From contig MU001672.1 of assembly GCA_010093515.1 (NCBI GenBank), forward strand, positions 654,630-718,629: a stretch of 64,000 bases of DNA, given 5' to 3'. The notes under the pieces are model-generated. The model did not search any database. It had not been told where the DNA came from and worked only from the letters and a program-made list of their open reading frames with translations. This document shows positions 44,145 through 55,088 of this stretch, piece after piece (position 1 is the stretch's first letter; each line of letters opens with the position of its first letter). The DNA is from Lineolata rhizophorae (Eukaryota > Ascomycota > Dothideomycetes > Lineolatales > Lineolataceae). The position numbers were made by a program, and so were the translations under genes.

Positions 44145-45570
44145 GGCGAGCGCCATCTGATGCATGCCTGTAAACTCAAGTCTACGCAGTTGTGGGTATA
44201 GAGGACTGGCTTGAGTGGTCGGCTCGTGCCCCGGCCGCGAATGAGGCGGGTGAGGCTGGAGCCTGGTGCCCGGTTGCGGGGTCCCTGCATGCGTGGGGCT
44301 TAGCGCGGGGCAGCTGGGGTGAAGTCTCAAGCGAACTATAAGCGAGAACCCATATGGCCCTCAACTCTCTCGTCGGTAAACAGGACGCCAGACGGGTTTT
44401 ATACACGGTCAGATGTGAATAGGAGTATCCATTCTCATTAAAATTAAATGAAAAAAAAATTCCTGTGCACTCTCGACTCTTGCCTAAGCTTTGAGGGCCG
44501 CATTTTGGCGGCGGCTGGAAAAAGTTGAGGTCACTACCACATGTCCTAGCCAACTACTTTCCCAATTGAGCTAAAGGCGAACAGGATATGAAGCCAACTG
44601 ACGCCTAGGGCAAATATCGGGTGTATTGAACGAGGCTCGTCTATAGGAGTCTCATAGAATTTCCGTACGTGCTCTTTGTGGCATAGCTTAGCGTGGTAGG
44701 GGTTACCTCCGGACGGTTGTACCTCGTTAACTTGATCCTTTTCCCTTGCCCAAGGACGGATATCGACGGCATATACAGGCATAATCCAGCAGGATTCAAG
44801 CATTTCATCTCATCACCAAGGTTTGCATATCAAGGGGGATTAGTTATAAGAATTGCATGAGTAATACTACTAGCAGATATATAACCACAGCTTCCGTACC
44901 ACTGCGGCACGTCAACAAGATGCCTTCAAAAGAGAGGCGCGGTGCTAGAATGTCCACCACCGGAAACTGTCCAAATCATTTCGCCGCGCTATGCAACGAA
45001 CCCGACAGCGTGACTACCTACCTAGAGCAAACCGGAAAGAGCGTAGAAAGATTGTACAAGAATTATCACAAGAGAGCTAGAAACTAAGATTAAAGTGGAG
45101 AATTAGATTACTTAAAGGTCGGGGGAAATATGCGTTCCCCTCTCAGTATAAACCACCACGGGAAATTATATGTCCAGTCTTGTTTGCCTTTGCCCCTTAC
45201 TTCCATGTATCTGCGTGTGCAAAGCAAACTTAAATCTTGCTCTCAATCTGTATCGGCGCCAGCTGTGGCCATCACGATCTCGGGGGTATCAACGGATGCC
45301 GCAAAGCGGGGAAAAAAAAAGAGTAGAAAAGGGAAAAGCTAGAAGCAAACCGCCAGCAATCGCAGGAGAAAATGGAGAAGGGAAATTTACAAAAGAAAGC
45401 GAATGTAAGTCGTCCAGCCGTCGTCAATGCGGCCAAGACAAAAGAAGAATGCCAAAAGGTCCTTTTTGGTTTCAAACAAAGGAAACGGTTTTTTGAGGTT
45501 TGAATCATTTCAATCTCGTCAGCGCCATCAACCTGGTTCGCTCCCAGTCAGCTAGGCCAAAGTCAAATCA
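44145..45570. other. Intergenic region upstream of DPP3
   Basis: About 1.4 kb between the DPP3 start and the stop of the long coiled-coil gene, both on minus. It holds the DPP3 promoter and a 3' UTR. The longest frame on plus (44857-45087, 76 codons) has no recognisable features. Purine-rich A tracts occur at about 45305-45345. Confidence 0.45.
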
Positions 45571-48500
45571 TCACCCCCTCATAATTGGTCCAAACGGTTC
45601 CAACCGTTCTCCACCCTCCCTGTCCGCGCCTTCCTCCAAAACACTACTACCTTCCTCGTCGTCATACAACCTGTTTGCACTGAAGTTGCTATGTTCGGCA
45701 TCCCGATCATACGATGCCTGGCGTAGCAACGGCGGCGTGCGCGGGTGCCCCAGCGGCGCCGGCTGCTTCTCCCGCTGGCGAGGCGTCATGATTGCCGATC
45801 CAGCGCCGGGCTGACGCACGATGCGACCGGATGCAGGGGGAAGTTCGTCATCCGAATGGGCCGATCCTGCCATGGCCGTACTGCTGATTTGAGACTGTGG
45901 CGTACGGCGGAGATTCGACGCCGGCGGTGTCATCAGGCCTGAGAGAAAGCTGTGAGCGGGGGATGGGGCAGAAGTGGCTTTAGACGGCGTCTGCGTGCGT
46001 GACGATTGTCCCGACTCGCTCGGCTTGCGGCCAAGGTAACCGCTTGTAGGAGCGCCAGGGGCTTCAGCACGGCCCTTTCGCCAGTTGCCGAACGCGGCAG
46101 CCAGCTGCACGGCCTTAGGCGAGGCAAAGTTGGAGATGCTAGCGAGCGTGGGGAACGTCTGGCCACCCATCATGAGGCGCTCCTTCTCCTGCTGTTCCAT
46201 CTGCAGGTTTGTGCGGATGCGGATGGCCGCATCGCGAACAGCTTCTCGGTCAAAGTCCGCTTCTGCAAGCGCATTGATCAGGTCGGAGATGTCGTCGACA
46301 CGCACGCCGAGAAGCTCACGCAACCAACCAATTTCCATATCACGCTCCTTGAGCTTAGCGGGCGCTTCGGTATCGAAGTCGGCGATCTTCTGCTCTAGTT
46401 CCTCGATCCGACCTTCACGCTCTTGAAGTTGGTCTTGGAGCACGGCGATCGTCTCACGCAAGGCCTGCGGGGAGATCTTCTCTGGGACGCCCGAGTGGAT
46501 GGCAGCAGCAGCCGGCGTGGCGGCAACAGGTGCCTTCGCCGACTTAGCCGCAGCGACGGCAGCTTGAGCAGCAGACTTGGAGACTTCAAGCTTCTCTTCG
46601 AGGTGGATGATCTTGTCCTGAAGGTGGTCAATCTTGTCATCCGACAGCACCAAGCGTTGGTTGAGATGGGCCTCAGACCGCTCTTTGTCCTCCAGAGCAT
46701 GCTGCAGAGCCCTGTTAAGCTCTTCCCGAAGGGCGGCTTCGGCGCGCTGCCTTTCTTGAACAGCGCTCTCGAGAACCCTAGCGTGCTGGGCCTGCAACTC
46801 TTCCATCTGCCGGTCGAACATGTGCCGCTGCTCTTGGAGGGCAGCCTGCTTGGACTCCCGCAGTTCCTGAACGTAGTCGTCCGATCGCTGCTTGTCCTCT
46901 AAGGCGTTGTGCAGCGCCCGCTCGTGTTCCTCCTGGAGAGCCGCCTCGGAGCGTTGCTTCTCCTGGAAAGCGTTCTCGAGTGCACGCGTGTGCTGCGCAT
47001 GCAGTTCCTGCAGATGGCGATCGAAACGCTGCCGTTGATCCTGGAGGGCTGCCTGCTTAGCCTCACGCGCCTCTTGCAAGGCGTCGCGGCGAGAGTCCGC
47101 TTCCTTCTCCAGGAGCAGTTCATGCTTCTCCCTAGCCGTCTCAGTCTCCATGTGCGCATTGTCAAGCTCGTTACGCAACCGCGTGATTTCGTTTTCCAGC
47201 TCAATGCGCACCATGTTGACCTGCTGGTTCGCGGCATCGATCTCAGTCTGCAACAACGTGCGAGTACGGTGGACTTCGGCGCGGCCCGATTCGCGGGCCT
47301 CGCGGAACTCGTGCTCGTAGCGTGCGGCAACCTTCTCGTTCTCGACGCACTCGGCGCGAAGCTGCTGAACTGTTTCCTCGAGCTTGGCGTTAGCAGCCTG
47401 TGTCTGCTCCAGGATGACCTTCATCTTCATTTTCTCGCGCTCCTGTCGCTCGAGACGCTCCAATTCACGCTCGAGCCTCTCCCTCGTCCGAGCCTCTGCT
47501 TCGATCCTAGCGCTGAGAACCTCATATCGCGTACGGTGATCTTCATCGACCTTCCTCCAACGCGCCTTCTCGTCCACAACCTGCCCGGCAGCAGCGGTCA
47601 TATCTTGCTGGAGACGGTCGAGCTTGTCACGCATCATTTCGCGGATGCGGATGGCCTCCTCAGTCTGGTAACGCAATTCTGCAACAGCCTTCTGGAGCAT
47701 GACGTTCTCCTCGTTCGCCTGGTCAAGGTCGTGGCGCCACTTGTTCGCTGAGAGGCGGTACTCGTCCAAGGTCGCCATCAGGGCTTCGTTCTCCACATTA
47801 ACTCCCTGAAGCTTCTTGCGCACTTCTTCCTGCGCGCTCTCTGCGAAGGCAGTCTTGGCACGCAGCTCACTAATCTCCTCATAGAGAGCCTTCGTCCTTT
47901 GCTCATCCTCGCGAGAACCCTCACGGAGCGCGCCCAACTCCTCGTCAACTAGCTTCAATTGTCTCTGCGACTCCGCCTCACGAGCTTCAGCAGCAACCCT
48001 GGCATCTGCCTCTTCCTTCGCACGAGCCGTTGCCTCGGCAAGCTTGATCTCCAATTCCGCAACACGTAGATCGGGACCATCTGGCTTGGGCTCCTCCCGA
48101 TGGTTCTGTTCCAGGGCAATATTCTGTCTTGTCACTACGCCATCAACGACTTCCTTGATGCCGTCAAGCTGGGTCTGCACTTGAACCATGTTCTGGCTCT
48201 TGACCACCTCATTGACCACGTCTTTGATGCCTTCAAGCTGGTTCTGGACCTGGGCGATATTCTGGGCTTTGACCACATCGTCCACGACATCCTTGATGTC
48301 CTCTAGTTGTAAATTGGACGACGCAGAACGTGCAAGCGACATCTTGATATCGCCGACGGCTTGATAGAAATCGGACAGATCGATGGGCGGCGCGGGCGGC
48401 GGAAGCTCATGCGGTTGGTGATTCGCGAAAGCTTCCTGGATCATCATCTTGATCTTCTGCAACTTGCGGTCCTTGATAGGCGAGCGGTTGCGGTATTGTT

Positions 48501-51500
48501 GACGCTCGGTGCCAGTCTCCTCGTCTTCATCGTCCGCATCGCTATCCACGATTTCGGCCGACGTGCTGCGGGCCTTCCTGCGTCCATCACGCTGCTGCGA
48601 TAACGCGATGACAGAGTCCTGGATGAGCTGCAGGCTCTTCTCAACCGGTCCCAGACGGCTTTGCAAGACGCCGTTGATGATCTGGTTAACGTGCGTGTCG
48701 AAGAACTTGCTCCGGGGAAGGATCTTGTCCTCCTCCCCGGAAGAGACCACGTCATCCCAGTCGGAGATCGGACCGTCCTCGCGATTGTTGAGCTGACGCA
48801 CTGGAGACTCGTATTCCCGGCCAGCTCTACCATCGCTGAACGGATCATGAGTGACTTCTGATTCGTTGTCCTCGTCCCTAGCCAACTGGTCGACACCACG
48901 AAGGCTCGGACTCGGTGCGTCACTTCTGAAGTGCGACGTGGGCCGGAGTTCGGGATGATTATACCCTAGGAAAGGCGGCCGGCTGGTCGGCGGACTGGAA
49001 TGTGTCCATGATTGGTGATCCTGCTCGATGCCAAAGTCCGGCCCTTGCTCATCCATATGTTTCATAACGGCGTCGATCTCGTCGAAGGTAGGTTGCACGT
49101 GTGCGCTGAAGTCAACGCCGTCGCTGTCCGGATAAGGCAGCTGCTTGCGCATTTCAGGCGCAGTTTGGAAGGAGCCATCGTCGCTCGGGCGGAATGTAGT
49201 AGCGGGGCTGCGGCTGACATGCCTAGTGGGCGTTGCGGACCGGTCGCGCTCGTGGTCAAGCGGAATCTCAGTGAAATCGTTGCCATGACGGTCCGTGGAC
49301 GGCTTCGTAACGTGCATGCCAATCTCAAAGGAACTTGTGCCCGTAGGCTTGAACTCGAAAGGTTTAGCGGTAGCGGAGAGCGAACCTTTGCTGGTGCGCT
49401 TGGAAGCGGGCGCCTCTGACACCGTCTCCTCCAAGGTAGTAGTGTCATCAACGTCGGGGAAAGTGTTCTCGCTGTCGTTGTTCGTAGTCGCAGCCCCTGA
49501 CGTGACGTCCGTGTGCGGTCCCAAGCTTTGGGCAGCCAGGGTCCCTTCAGTCGTCTCAGGCACACGCTTGTAATCTCCAGCAGGTCCCAGGTTCTCTTTG
49601 CCGCTAGGAATCGCTCCTGCATCGCTTGGCGCACTCTTTGTCGTCTCTTGAAACATGGCCTTTTCACCTAATGGATGCGATGGCATAGCAAATTGCGGCA
49701 CAGAATCACCACCATCATCGACACGGCGGGCCCTCTTTGACCTAGCGTCATCCTGGATTGGTCGGCCATCTTCCCCTTCCTTAAAGCCGTCATCAGGCTT
49801 AACAATCGGAATAGCCTTGCTTTGTTTAGCTGGTTGTGCATCGGGCTTGACAATCGGAATTGCTTTCGATCTCTTTGCAGGTTTCACGATGTCGCTAAGG
49901 TCGATGTTGCTAAAAATCTTGTTGCCTTCATCTCCAGGGACGCTTGATGTCCGATTAGGTTGATTGTTGACGTCACCCGCAGGCTGGAAAGTCGGCGCAG
50001 CAGCATTAAAGGCCGGCCCGCCAGCCATGAAGTTGAATTCGCCCGTTGGAAGTGCGCCACCGTTCATCAAGCCAGGGCTAAAAGTCTGAGCTGAAGCGTT
50101 GAAGCTGGGCGTAGAAACGTCCGCAGAAGACCTTGAGGCATGAGATTGGCTATTCGTGTGAGTAGGAAGAGCAAACGGCTTCGTGCTTGCCGGCCCAAAG
50201 GAAAACCCGGATGAGAAATTGCCAGGGCTGAAGGACGCCGCAGGATTGAACTTGAACTCCTTTGCGTCGACGTTCAGCTTCGAAGACATGGATGACTTCG
50301 ATGAGTGCATTGGAGAAGGTGCATTGACAGCCTGTGAGATAGTATTAATAAGCGACGGCTTCGCCTTTTTCCCTTGAGTAGCTTCCTTGGGAGACTCCTC
50401 TACACGAGACAGGTCTTGTTCCTCGCTTGGAGATGGTTGCTCCGACACGTCTGTCAACTTAGACTTCTCGCCATCAGCCATCCAGATAGCCTTCTTGACC
50501 GCATCGTCCTCAAACTGAGATACGACACCTTCGGATTGTTCCTGCTTGGTCAGAGAATGCGTCCTGCTATGAGGCTGAGGGTGGTGCAGGACGTCCTCAC
50601 GCGCGCCGCGCACGTTTTTCCAGTCAGCCTCTTCATTCTCCTCGACAACTTGCTGCATGGACTTGTCCGTCGTTCGCGGGCTTCGGAAGTCTCCAAACCG
50701 TGCGTCTGTGCTGAACTCGCCGCCCCTGTCCAATTGTTTGTCAATGGACTGCTCTAGGTGGTATTCGGCGTTCTGAATTTTGCGCTCGAACTGCTCGCTA
50801 ACGTTGTGACGGTGGCTGCGAGGCCTCGGGTGCACAACTTCAGCGGGTACCGAGATGGACGGCTTCGCCTCAGCAGCGGCATCCTCCTCATTCTCCGCTT
50901 CAGGAACTTCCTCAAGCGTCGAACTGGGACGCATGTTCATCAATTGTTGTTGCTGCTGTAGCACCTGCTGTTGCTGCTGCGCCATCAGCCTAGCCTGCAA
51001 CTGCTGTTCCTGCACTTGTAACTGCGCTTGCGCCAAAAACTCTTCGCGTGGCGTAAAAGGAGATTGCTGATTCACGACGGGACCGAAAGGGGAGTGTGGT
51101 GAAACTATATCACTCACGTCAGCCCTGTTGGCCGACACAGCAGGCGAGCCGCCACGAGCAGTACCCTGCGGGCCAAAGTACTGATGCGGAGACCACGAAG
51201 TGAGTCCAGGCGGAGTAGGTTGCGTTGGCTGGCTGAAGCTCGACGGTGACGTAAAGGTCGAATGCCGATGCATGTGCACACTAGCACGAGGGTTGCCGAA
51301 GGAAGAACTGGGCGATGCGACAGACCGGGTTGAGGCATGACCAGACTGAAATCCAGGCACGGCGCCAGAAGCCGCGATGCCGTTGATCTGCTGTGGCATG
51401 GGCCGCTGGCTCCCAGCGGACAGCGTCGGAGGCGGAGGAGAAAAGGGAAGTCCCGGATGCTGGGAGGAGTTTTGGCGCGAGCGCGCCTGCGACGGCGCCT

Positions 51501-53301
51501 GTGACGGCGCCTGCGACGACGCTTCCATCGGTGATGGGTCCTCATCCCCTCCTAGACTAACACCGAGGGCTCGAAGCTTTTGTTCCGTAAGGAAATCGAC
51601 ATATTCTCGCCACGCAGCCTGGTTGGGAACCTTAACGCCAAACTTCCTCTGCCGCATAGAGTCCTGATCTTCGTCCGGGTCTGGGTAGATAACCCGATTT
51701 TGCGCCTTCACGCTAGAGTGAGGACCAGCGAACACGTCAAACCCATCGTCAAATCCATCGATATTGTAACCAGCGCGCTCAAAATTGCGCAGTCTCGCCT
51801 CGACCTCCGCAGGGCTCAACGGCAGTGGCGGCCCGCCCGGTTGACCCCGAGTATGGTCTGAAGGGATGCTTATTATGCATCGCTTTCCCCTCCAAGCAAT
51901 ATGCTTCCTAACTCTAACAGGCGCGGGGGAGGGCGCGGACGCTTGGGAAGGAGCGGGTGCATGGGAAGGACCAGGTGCATCAGTCGGCTTCGGCTCCACC
52001 GGTTTAGGTTCAGTGGGAACATAGAACGGCGACGGCAGCTTCGCAGAGTCTTCGGTACCAAATTTGGGGGTGTCCTCTGCCTCGGGTTTCGACGATTTGG
52101 CAGCTGTGGAATTCGAAGGTTCGACGGTCTCTGGCTTAGGAGACTTCATGTCCGTAGGCTTCGAGAATTCGGCATCGCTTGGCCTGGCTGACTGAGCCTC
52201 CTCGGACTCAGGCGGGGTGGAACTCTTCGGTTTTGGCGAATCGATGCTCTTGGACCTCGTTGAATCGATGGATTTGGGCTTGGGCGAGTTCTTGGCCTTC
52301 GGCATCGGCGATGAGGGTGGCGACCTTTTGTCGAAGCCGCGAGCCGTCGGGCTGGCCTTGGGGGTCTTTTCCTCGATGTGCTGCGCAACGGCGGCATCGG
52401 CGTACTTTGAGGCCATCATCTTGCCGACGCGTTTGCGATCCTCGGGACCGAGAAACGATAGGAAGTCGTCGGGCGTGAGGGTGAGGTTGCTTTCCCTCGA
52501 TCGATGCTTCCTCAGTCGGCCGCGTCTCGCGGCTTCCGGAGACAGAAGCGACGAGGTGGAGCCGGCTGCGTCGGACGTTGCACGGGAGTTGCCAACTGAA
52601 TGGTATTCTCCCTCGGTCGACGCGTCGCTCCAGACCTCTCCTTTGCCGGGCGCGTGGTCAGCGGCGAGGGGCTGATGGACTTGGTCGTCCTCGGAGCGCC
52701 GTCGCAAATGACGCGGCGGGCTGGATGGCAGTTCCGCGCCGAAGCGTCGCAAAGACTCGCCGGGCGTCCAGATAGCCAACGACGAGTTCGGGCGCGACGG
52801 GCCGTGGAACTCGCTTCCGGGCAGCCGGGACGGAATGAGATGCTCAAGGCCGAAGCGGAAGTTCGGGGACGAATCCTCCTCACCGCCGTCGCTGCTCAAC
52901 GCTCCCTGGGCGCTCAGACGCCTGTTGAATTCGGGCGACGGCTGCTTATACGGCGAACCCCAGCTTGCGGTGTAGTACGAGCTGTCCGCGTGTGACGAGG
53001 CTAGGGCGCGATGTTCGCGGGCACTGCTACCCCTAGCAACGGACGACGAGGGCGTCCTAGGTAGGCCGCCGAAGGCTGGCAACGAGGGTAGCGGCGGGAG
53101 TTCGGGACTCGAGAAGGCGACTGTCGAGGTCGGCGAGAGAGGGGCTACCGCTTGTCCCGACGAGACACTACGGTCCCGCGTCGTGGCCGGAGACGTCGGA
53201 ACGCGTTGTTCCTCGCGGTCGGCCTCGCCCTCCTGCAGTGAAGCAGGCAGGCGTGACGGACACTGATCCGGGGGTGGTGTGGAGAGTCGTCGACCTTGCA
53301 T
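45571..53301 (-). CDS. Very long coiled-coil scaffold protein, function unknown
   Basis: A single exon of 2577 codons. The frame is open to a TTG at 53367; the first ATG is at 53301 (MQGRRLSTPPPDQ) and I chose it. Residues 1-440 are low-complexity Ser/Pro/Lys sequence. Near 465-510 is an ordered motif, KHIAWRGKRCIISIP followed by LSPAEVEARLRNFERAGY. More disordered sequence follows, with a Q-rich run near residues 760-785. Short repeats include three about 33-residue copies of the EGIKDVVNEVVKSQN type near 1660-1740. Residues 1745-2375 form a long coiled coil, with two tandem about 70-residue repeats around RQRFDRHLQELHAQHTRAL. It ends in a disordered tail. It has no motor or kinase domain. 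Such proteins are sometimes auto-labelled 'myosin heavy chain', but only the coiled coil supports that. A role at septa, spindle poles or the cortex is a guess. Confidence 0.85.
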   Translation of the reverse strand: MQGRRLSTPPPDQCPSRLPASLQEGEADREEQRVPTSPATTRDRSVSSGQAVAPLSPTSTVAFSSPELPPLPSLPAFGGLPRTPSSSVARGSSAREHRALASSHADSSYYTASWGSPYKQPSPEFNRRLSAQGALSSDGGEEDSSPNFRFGLEHLIPSRLPGSEFHGPSRPNSSLAIWTPGESLRRFGAELPSSPPRHLRRRSEDDQVHQPLAADHAPGKGEVWSDASTEGEYHSVGNSRATSDAAGSTSSLLSPEAARRGRLRKHRSRESNLTLTPDDFLSFLGPEDRKRVGKMMASKYADAAVAQHIEEKTPKASPTARGFDKRSPPSSPMPKAKNSPKPKSIDSTRSKSIDSPKPKSSTPPESEEAQSARPSDAEFSKPTDMKSPKPETVEPSNSTAAKSSKPEAEDTPKFGTEDSAKLPSPFYVPTEPKPVEPKPTDAPGPSHAPAPSQASAPSPAPVRVRKHIAWRGKRCIISIPSDHTRGQPGGPPLPLSPAEVEARLRNFERAGYNIDGFDDGFDVFAGPHSSVKAQNRVIYPDPDEDQDSMRQRKFGVKVPNQAAWREYVDFLTEQKLRALGVSLGGDEDPSPMEASSQAPSQAPSQARSRQNSSQHPGLPFSPPPPTLSAGSQRPMPQQINGIAASGAVPGFQSGHASTRSVASPSSSFGNPRASVHMHRHSTFTSPSSFSQPTQPTPPGLTSWSPHQYFGPQGTARGGSPAVSANRADVSDIVSPHSPFGPVVNQQSPFTPREEFLAQAQLQVQEQQLQARLMAQQQQQVLQQQQQLMNMRPSSTLEEVPEAENEEDAAAEAKPSISVPAEVVHPRPRSHRHNVSEQFERKIQNAEYHLEQSIDKQLDRGGEFSTDARFGDFRSPRTTDKSMQQVVEENEEADWKNVRGAREDVLHHPQPHSRTHSLTKQEQSEGVVSQFEDDAVKKAIWMADGEKSKLTDVSEQPSPSEEQDLSRVEESPKEATQGKKAKPSLINTISQAVNAPSPMHSSKSSMSSKLNVDAKEFKFNPAASFSPGNFSSGFSFGPASTKPFALPTHTNSQSHASRSSADVSTPSFNASAQTFSPGLMNGGALPTGEFNFMAGGPAFNAAAPTFQPAGDVNNQPNRTSSVPGDEGNKIFSNIDLSDIVKPAKRSKAIPIVKPDAQPAKQSKAIPIVKPDDGFKEGEDGRPIQDDARSKRARRVDDGGDSVPQFAMPSHPLGEKAMFQETTKSAPSDAGAIPSGKENLGPAGDYKRVPETTEGTLAAQSLGPHTDVTSGAATTNNDSENTFPDVDDTTTLEETVSEAPASKRTSKGSLSATAKPFEFKPTGTSSFEIGMHVTKPSTDRHGNDFTEIPLDHERDRSATPTRHVSRSPATTFRPSDDGSFQTAPEMRKQLPYPDSDGVDFSAHVQPTFDEIDAVMKHMDEQGPDFGIEQDHQSWTHSSPPTSRPPFLGYNHPELRPTSHFRSDAPSPSLRGVDQLARDEDNESEVTHDPFSDGRAGREYESPVRQLNNREDGPISDWDDVVSSGEEDKILPRSKFFDTHVNQIINGVLQSRLGPVEKSLQLIQDSVIALSQQRDGRRKARSTSAEIVDSDADDEDEETGTERQQYRNRSPIKDRKLQKIKMMIQEAFANHQPHELPPPAPPIDLSDFYQAVGDIKMSLARSASSNLQLEDIKDVVDDVVKAQNIAQVQNQLEGIKDVVNEVVKSQNMVQVQTQLDGIKEVVDGVVTRQNIALEQNHREEPKPDGPDLRVAELEIKLAEATARAKEEADARVAAEAREAESQRQLKLVDEELGALREGSREDEQRTKALYEEISELRAKTAFAESAQEEVRKKLQGVNVENEALMATLDEYRLSANKWRHDLDQANEENVMLQKAVAELRYQTEEAIRIREMMRDKLDRLQQDMTAAAGQVVDEKARWRKVDEDHRTRYEVLSARIEAEARTRERLERELERLERQEREKMKMKVILEQTQAANAKLEETVQQLRAECVENEKVAARYEHEFREARESGRAEVHRTRTLLQTEIDAANQQVNMVRIELENEITRLRNELDNAHMETETAREKHELLLEKEADSRRDALQEAREAKQAALQDQRQRFDRHLQELHAQHTRALENAFQEKQRSEAALQEEHERALHNALEDKQRSDDYVQELRESKQAALQEQRHMFDRQMEELQAQHARVLESAVQERQRAEAALREELNRALQHALEDKERSEAHLNQRLVLSDDKIDHLQDKIIHLEEKLEVSKSAAQAAVAAAKSAKAPVAATPAAAAIHSGVPEKISPQALRETIAVLQDQLQEREGRIEELEQKIADFDTEAPAKLKERDMEIGWLRELLGVRVDDISDLINALAEADFDREAVRDAAIRIRTNLQMEQQEKERLMMGGQTFPTLASISNFASPKAVQLAAAFGNWRKGRAEAPGAPTSGYLGRKPSESGQSSRTQTPSKATSAPSPAHSFLSGLMTPPASNLRRTPQSQISSTAMAGSAHSDDELPPASGRIVRQPGAGSAIMTPRQREKQPAPLGHPRTPPLLRQASYDRDAEHSNFSANRLYDDEEGSSVLEEGADREGGERLEPFGPIMRG

Positions 53302-55088
53302 CCAACTCGGCAAAGGCACACGTCCGTCCCAGGAGGGCACGCGCGTTCCGGGCCAAGGAAGGGGCAAAGCACCTCGAGGAGCGCGCCGCCCTTGCCTTCT
53401 CCCTTACTCGGACGGCCCCTAAAAGGTGTCAGACGGACGGCGAGAATGTGTGGCTCTCGATGGACGACGTCGCGGCGATGCGGATCGAGCCGGCTAGTCG
53501 TGGGCGGGGTGGACGCGTCAAGCACTGGCGGTTGCTCGAGAGCCTCGGACGCCAGCTGGGCCCTGGCGGAGCGACACGCGCGGAAGCGCGGATTAAAAAG
53601 ACACACAAAAGGAAAACGAGACTGTCTAAAAGAACGGCATGAAGTGGGCGGAGACGAGGTGCTTGTCGTAATCGAACGGGTTCGAAGACGAGCCGGACGG
53701 CACCGCGAAAGTGTACGAGGAGGGGCGACAGAGGGCGTTGAGCGGCCGAAGTCGCGAGTTCGACGGTGGAGGAAATTATTTCGGACGCTGGGCTGGGAAA
53801 AAAGACGCGGGCGCACGCCGCCGACGCCAGTGCTGCTGTACTCCTGAGCGGAGGGTCCGTTCGGGCGTGCAGAGGGCCCCAGAGCCCCAGGGCTTCGCCA
53901 ACGCTTCCTCAGCCGACGGCGCCGGCTGGGGCCGCATGCACGCGCCCGATTGGCCCTGCCAACAGCGCCAACTTCTGCTCCCGGCCTACCGTACCTGCCC
54001 GTGCCCCTAAAGCCCCGACCGCTCCCGCACGCTTTCTGGGGTGCTGCCCGGCCTGCCCTGGAGGCTGTCGACTCCGCGCCGAATGGCTCTGGCTATCTCC
54101 TGCCTTATTGATGCCGCCCTTCTGTCCGGTGCATGCTGCGGATGCACCTGTGCTCGACGCGTTGCGGACGCGTTGTTTTGCTCGTCGGTTGGCTCCCGCT
54201 CCCGCTAATAACTCGCTAAAAACCCCTGGCGGTCCGTCCGAGAGGCGCATATTACCTCCCGAATATGGCCTGCCGGAGTCGCAGGTGCGCGACCTATGCT
54301 GTTCACGTGACCTGTCGAGTAGCCTGACACCCTCGCGCACCATCCAACCCCCTTTATGCGCGGAGTCTGGCAGTGGAATTTGGCAGGGAATACCCTAATG
54401 TGCGAAGGGAAAAATTGGCGGTATCTATAAGTAGTCTTGCTGTTTGGAGAGCGCTCCACAGACATCCGAGACTGTGATGGTAGCGCGAATCGTAACGCTA
54501 GCAGGTTTGCGCGCCGGAACGTGGAAACGAACTACTTGAAGGCGTTAGATGGCTGTTCAATGCTCCCCTTGGCAGTAGCTGTGATCCAGATACATACCGG
54601 CCATGTTCTTCTCAGAGTGCCGTAGAGCGACGGGTCAGCGACTACAAGCGGGACTGATTGGTTATTCCTGTCTCAGATGGGAGCACATAAATCTCGATCC
54701 GACTCATGGCAAACGCCTTGAAAGATTGGATTATGATAAACCGAGAAGCCCATCTCGCCCATACAACAGCTGCTTGGGACAGAATGACCGTTCCGTACTC
54801 TCATGTCGACAACCGACTCTAAACTTCGTTCACACAAGGACAACCTGCTACCGTTCAGCGTGGGATTAAACGACGACAAGGTCTCGAACGTATCAAAAGA
54901 AAAATCCGACTAAATGCCTCAGCTACTAAACACCCAGCCTCCCTCATCAGTCATATCTTCGTTACCATCTTTTCATAGTCACCATCAAGAATACAACTTG
55001 ACTCCGCTCCGAGCAACAAATACTTCGACCAAAAATACAGCTTAGTGAACGATAAAGAAAAATAAATGAAATGCGAGGTATCCAACGA
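53302..55088. other. Intergenic region 5' of the coiled-coil gene
   Basis: 1.8 kb between the start of the long coiled-coil gene (-) and the stop of the next minus-strand gene. 53.3-54.2 kb is GC-rich and opens overlapping frames on both strands (up to about 220 codons) without domains or splice chains. It probably holds a long promoter and 5' leader. Confidence 0.45.

Noticed and set aside
44857-45087. 76-codon frame on plus as a small gene
   Set aside because: There is no recognisable motif, no intron and AT-rich flanks; chance occurrence is likely.
46909-47751. 280-codon open frame on the plus strand with long Leu-rich stretches
   Set aside because: It is antisense to the Glu/Arg/Gln-rich coiled coil; complementing those codons automatically gives Leu-rich hydrophobic sequence that mimics membrane helices.
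53766-54398. 210-codon open frame on plus upstream of the coiled-coil gene
   Set aside because: It is Pro/Ala/Arg-rich in a GC-rich leader region, with an equally open frame on the opposite strand.
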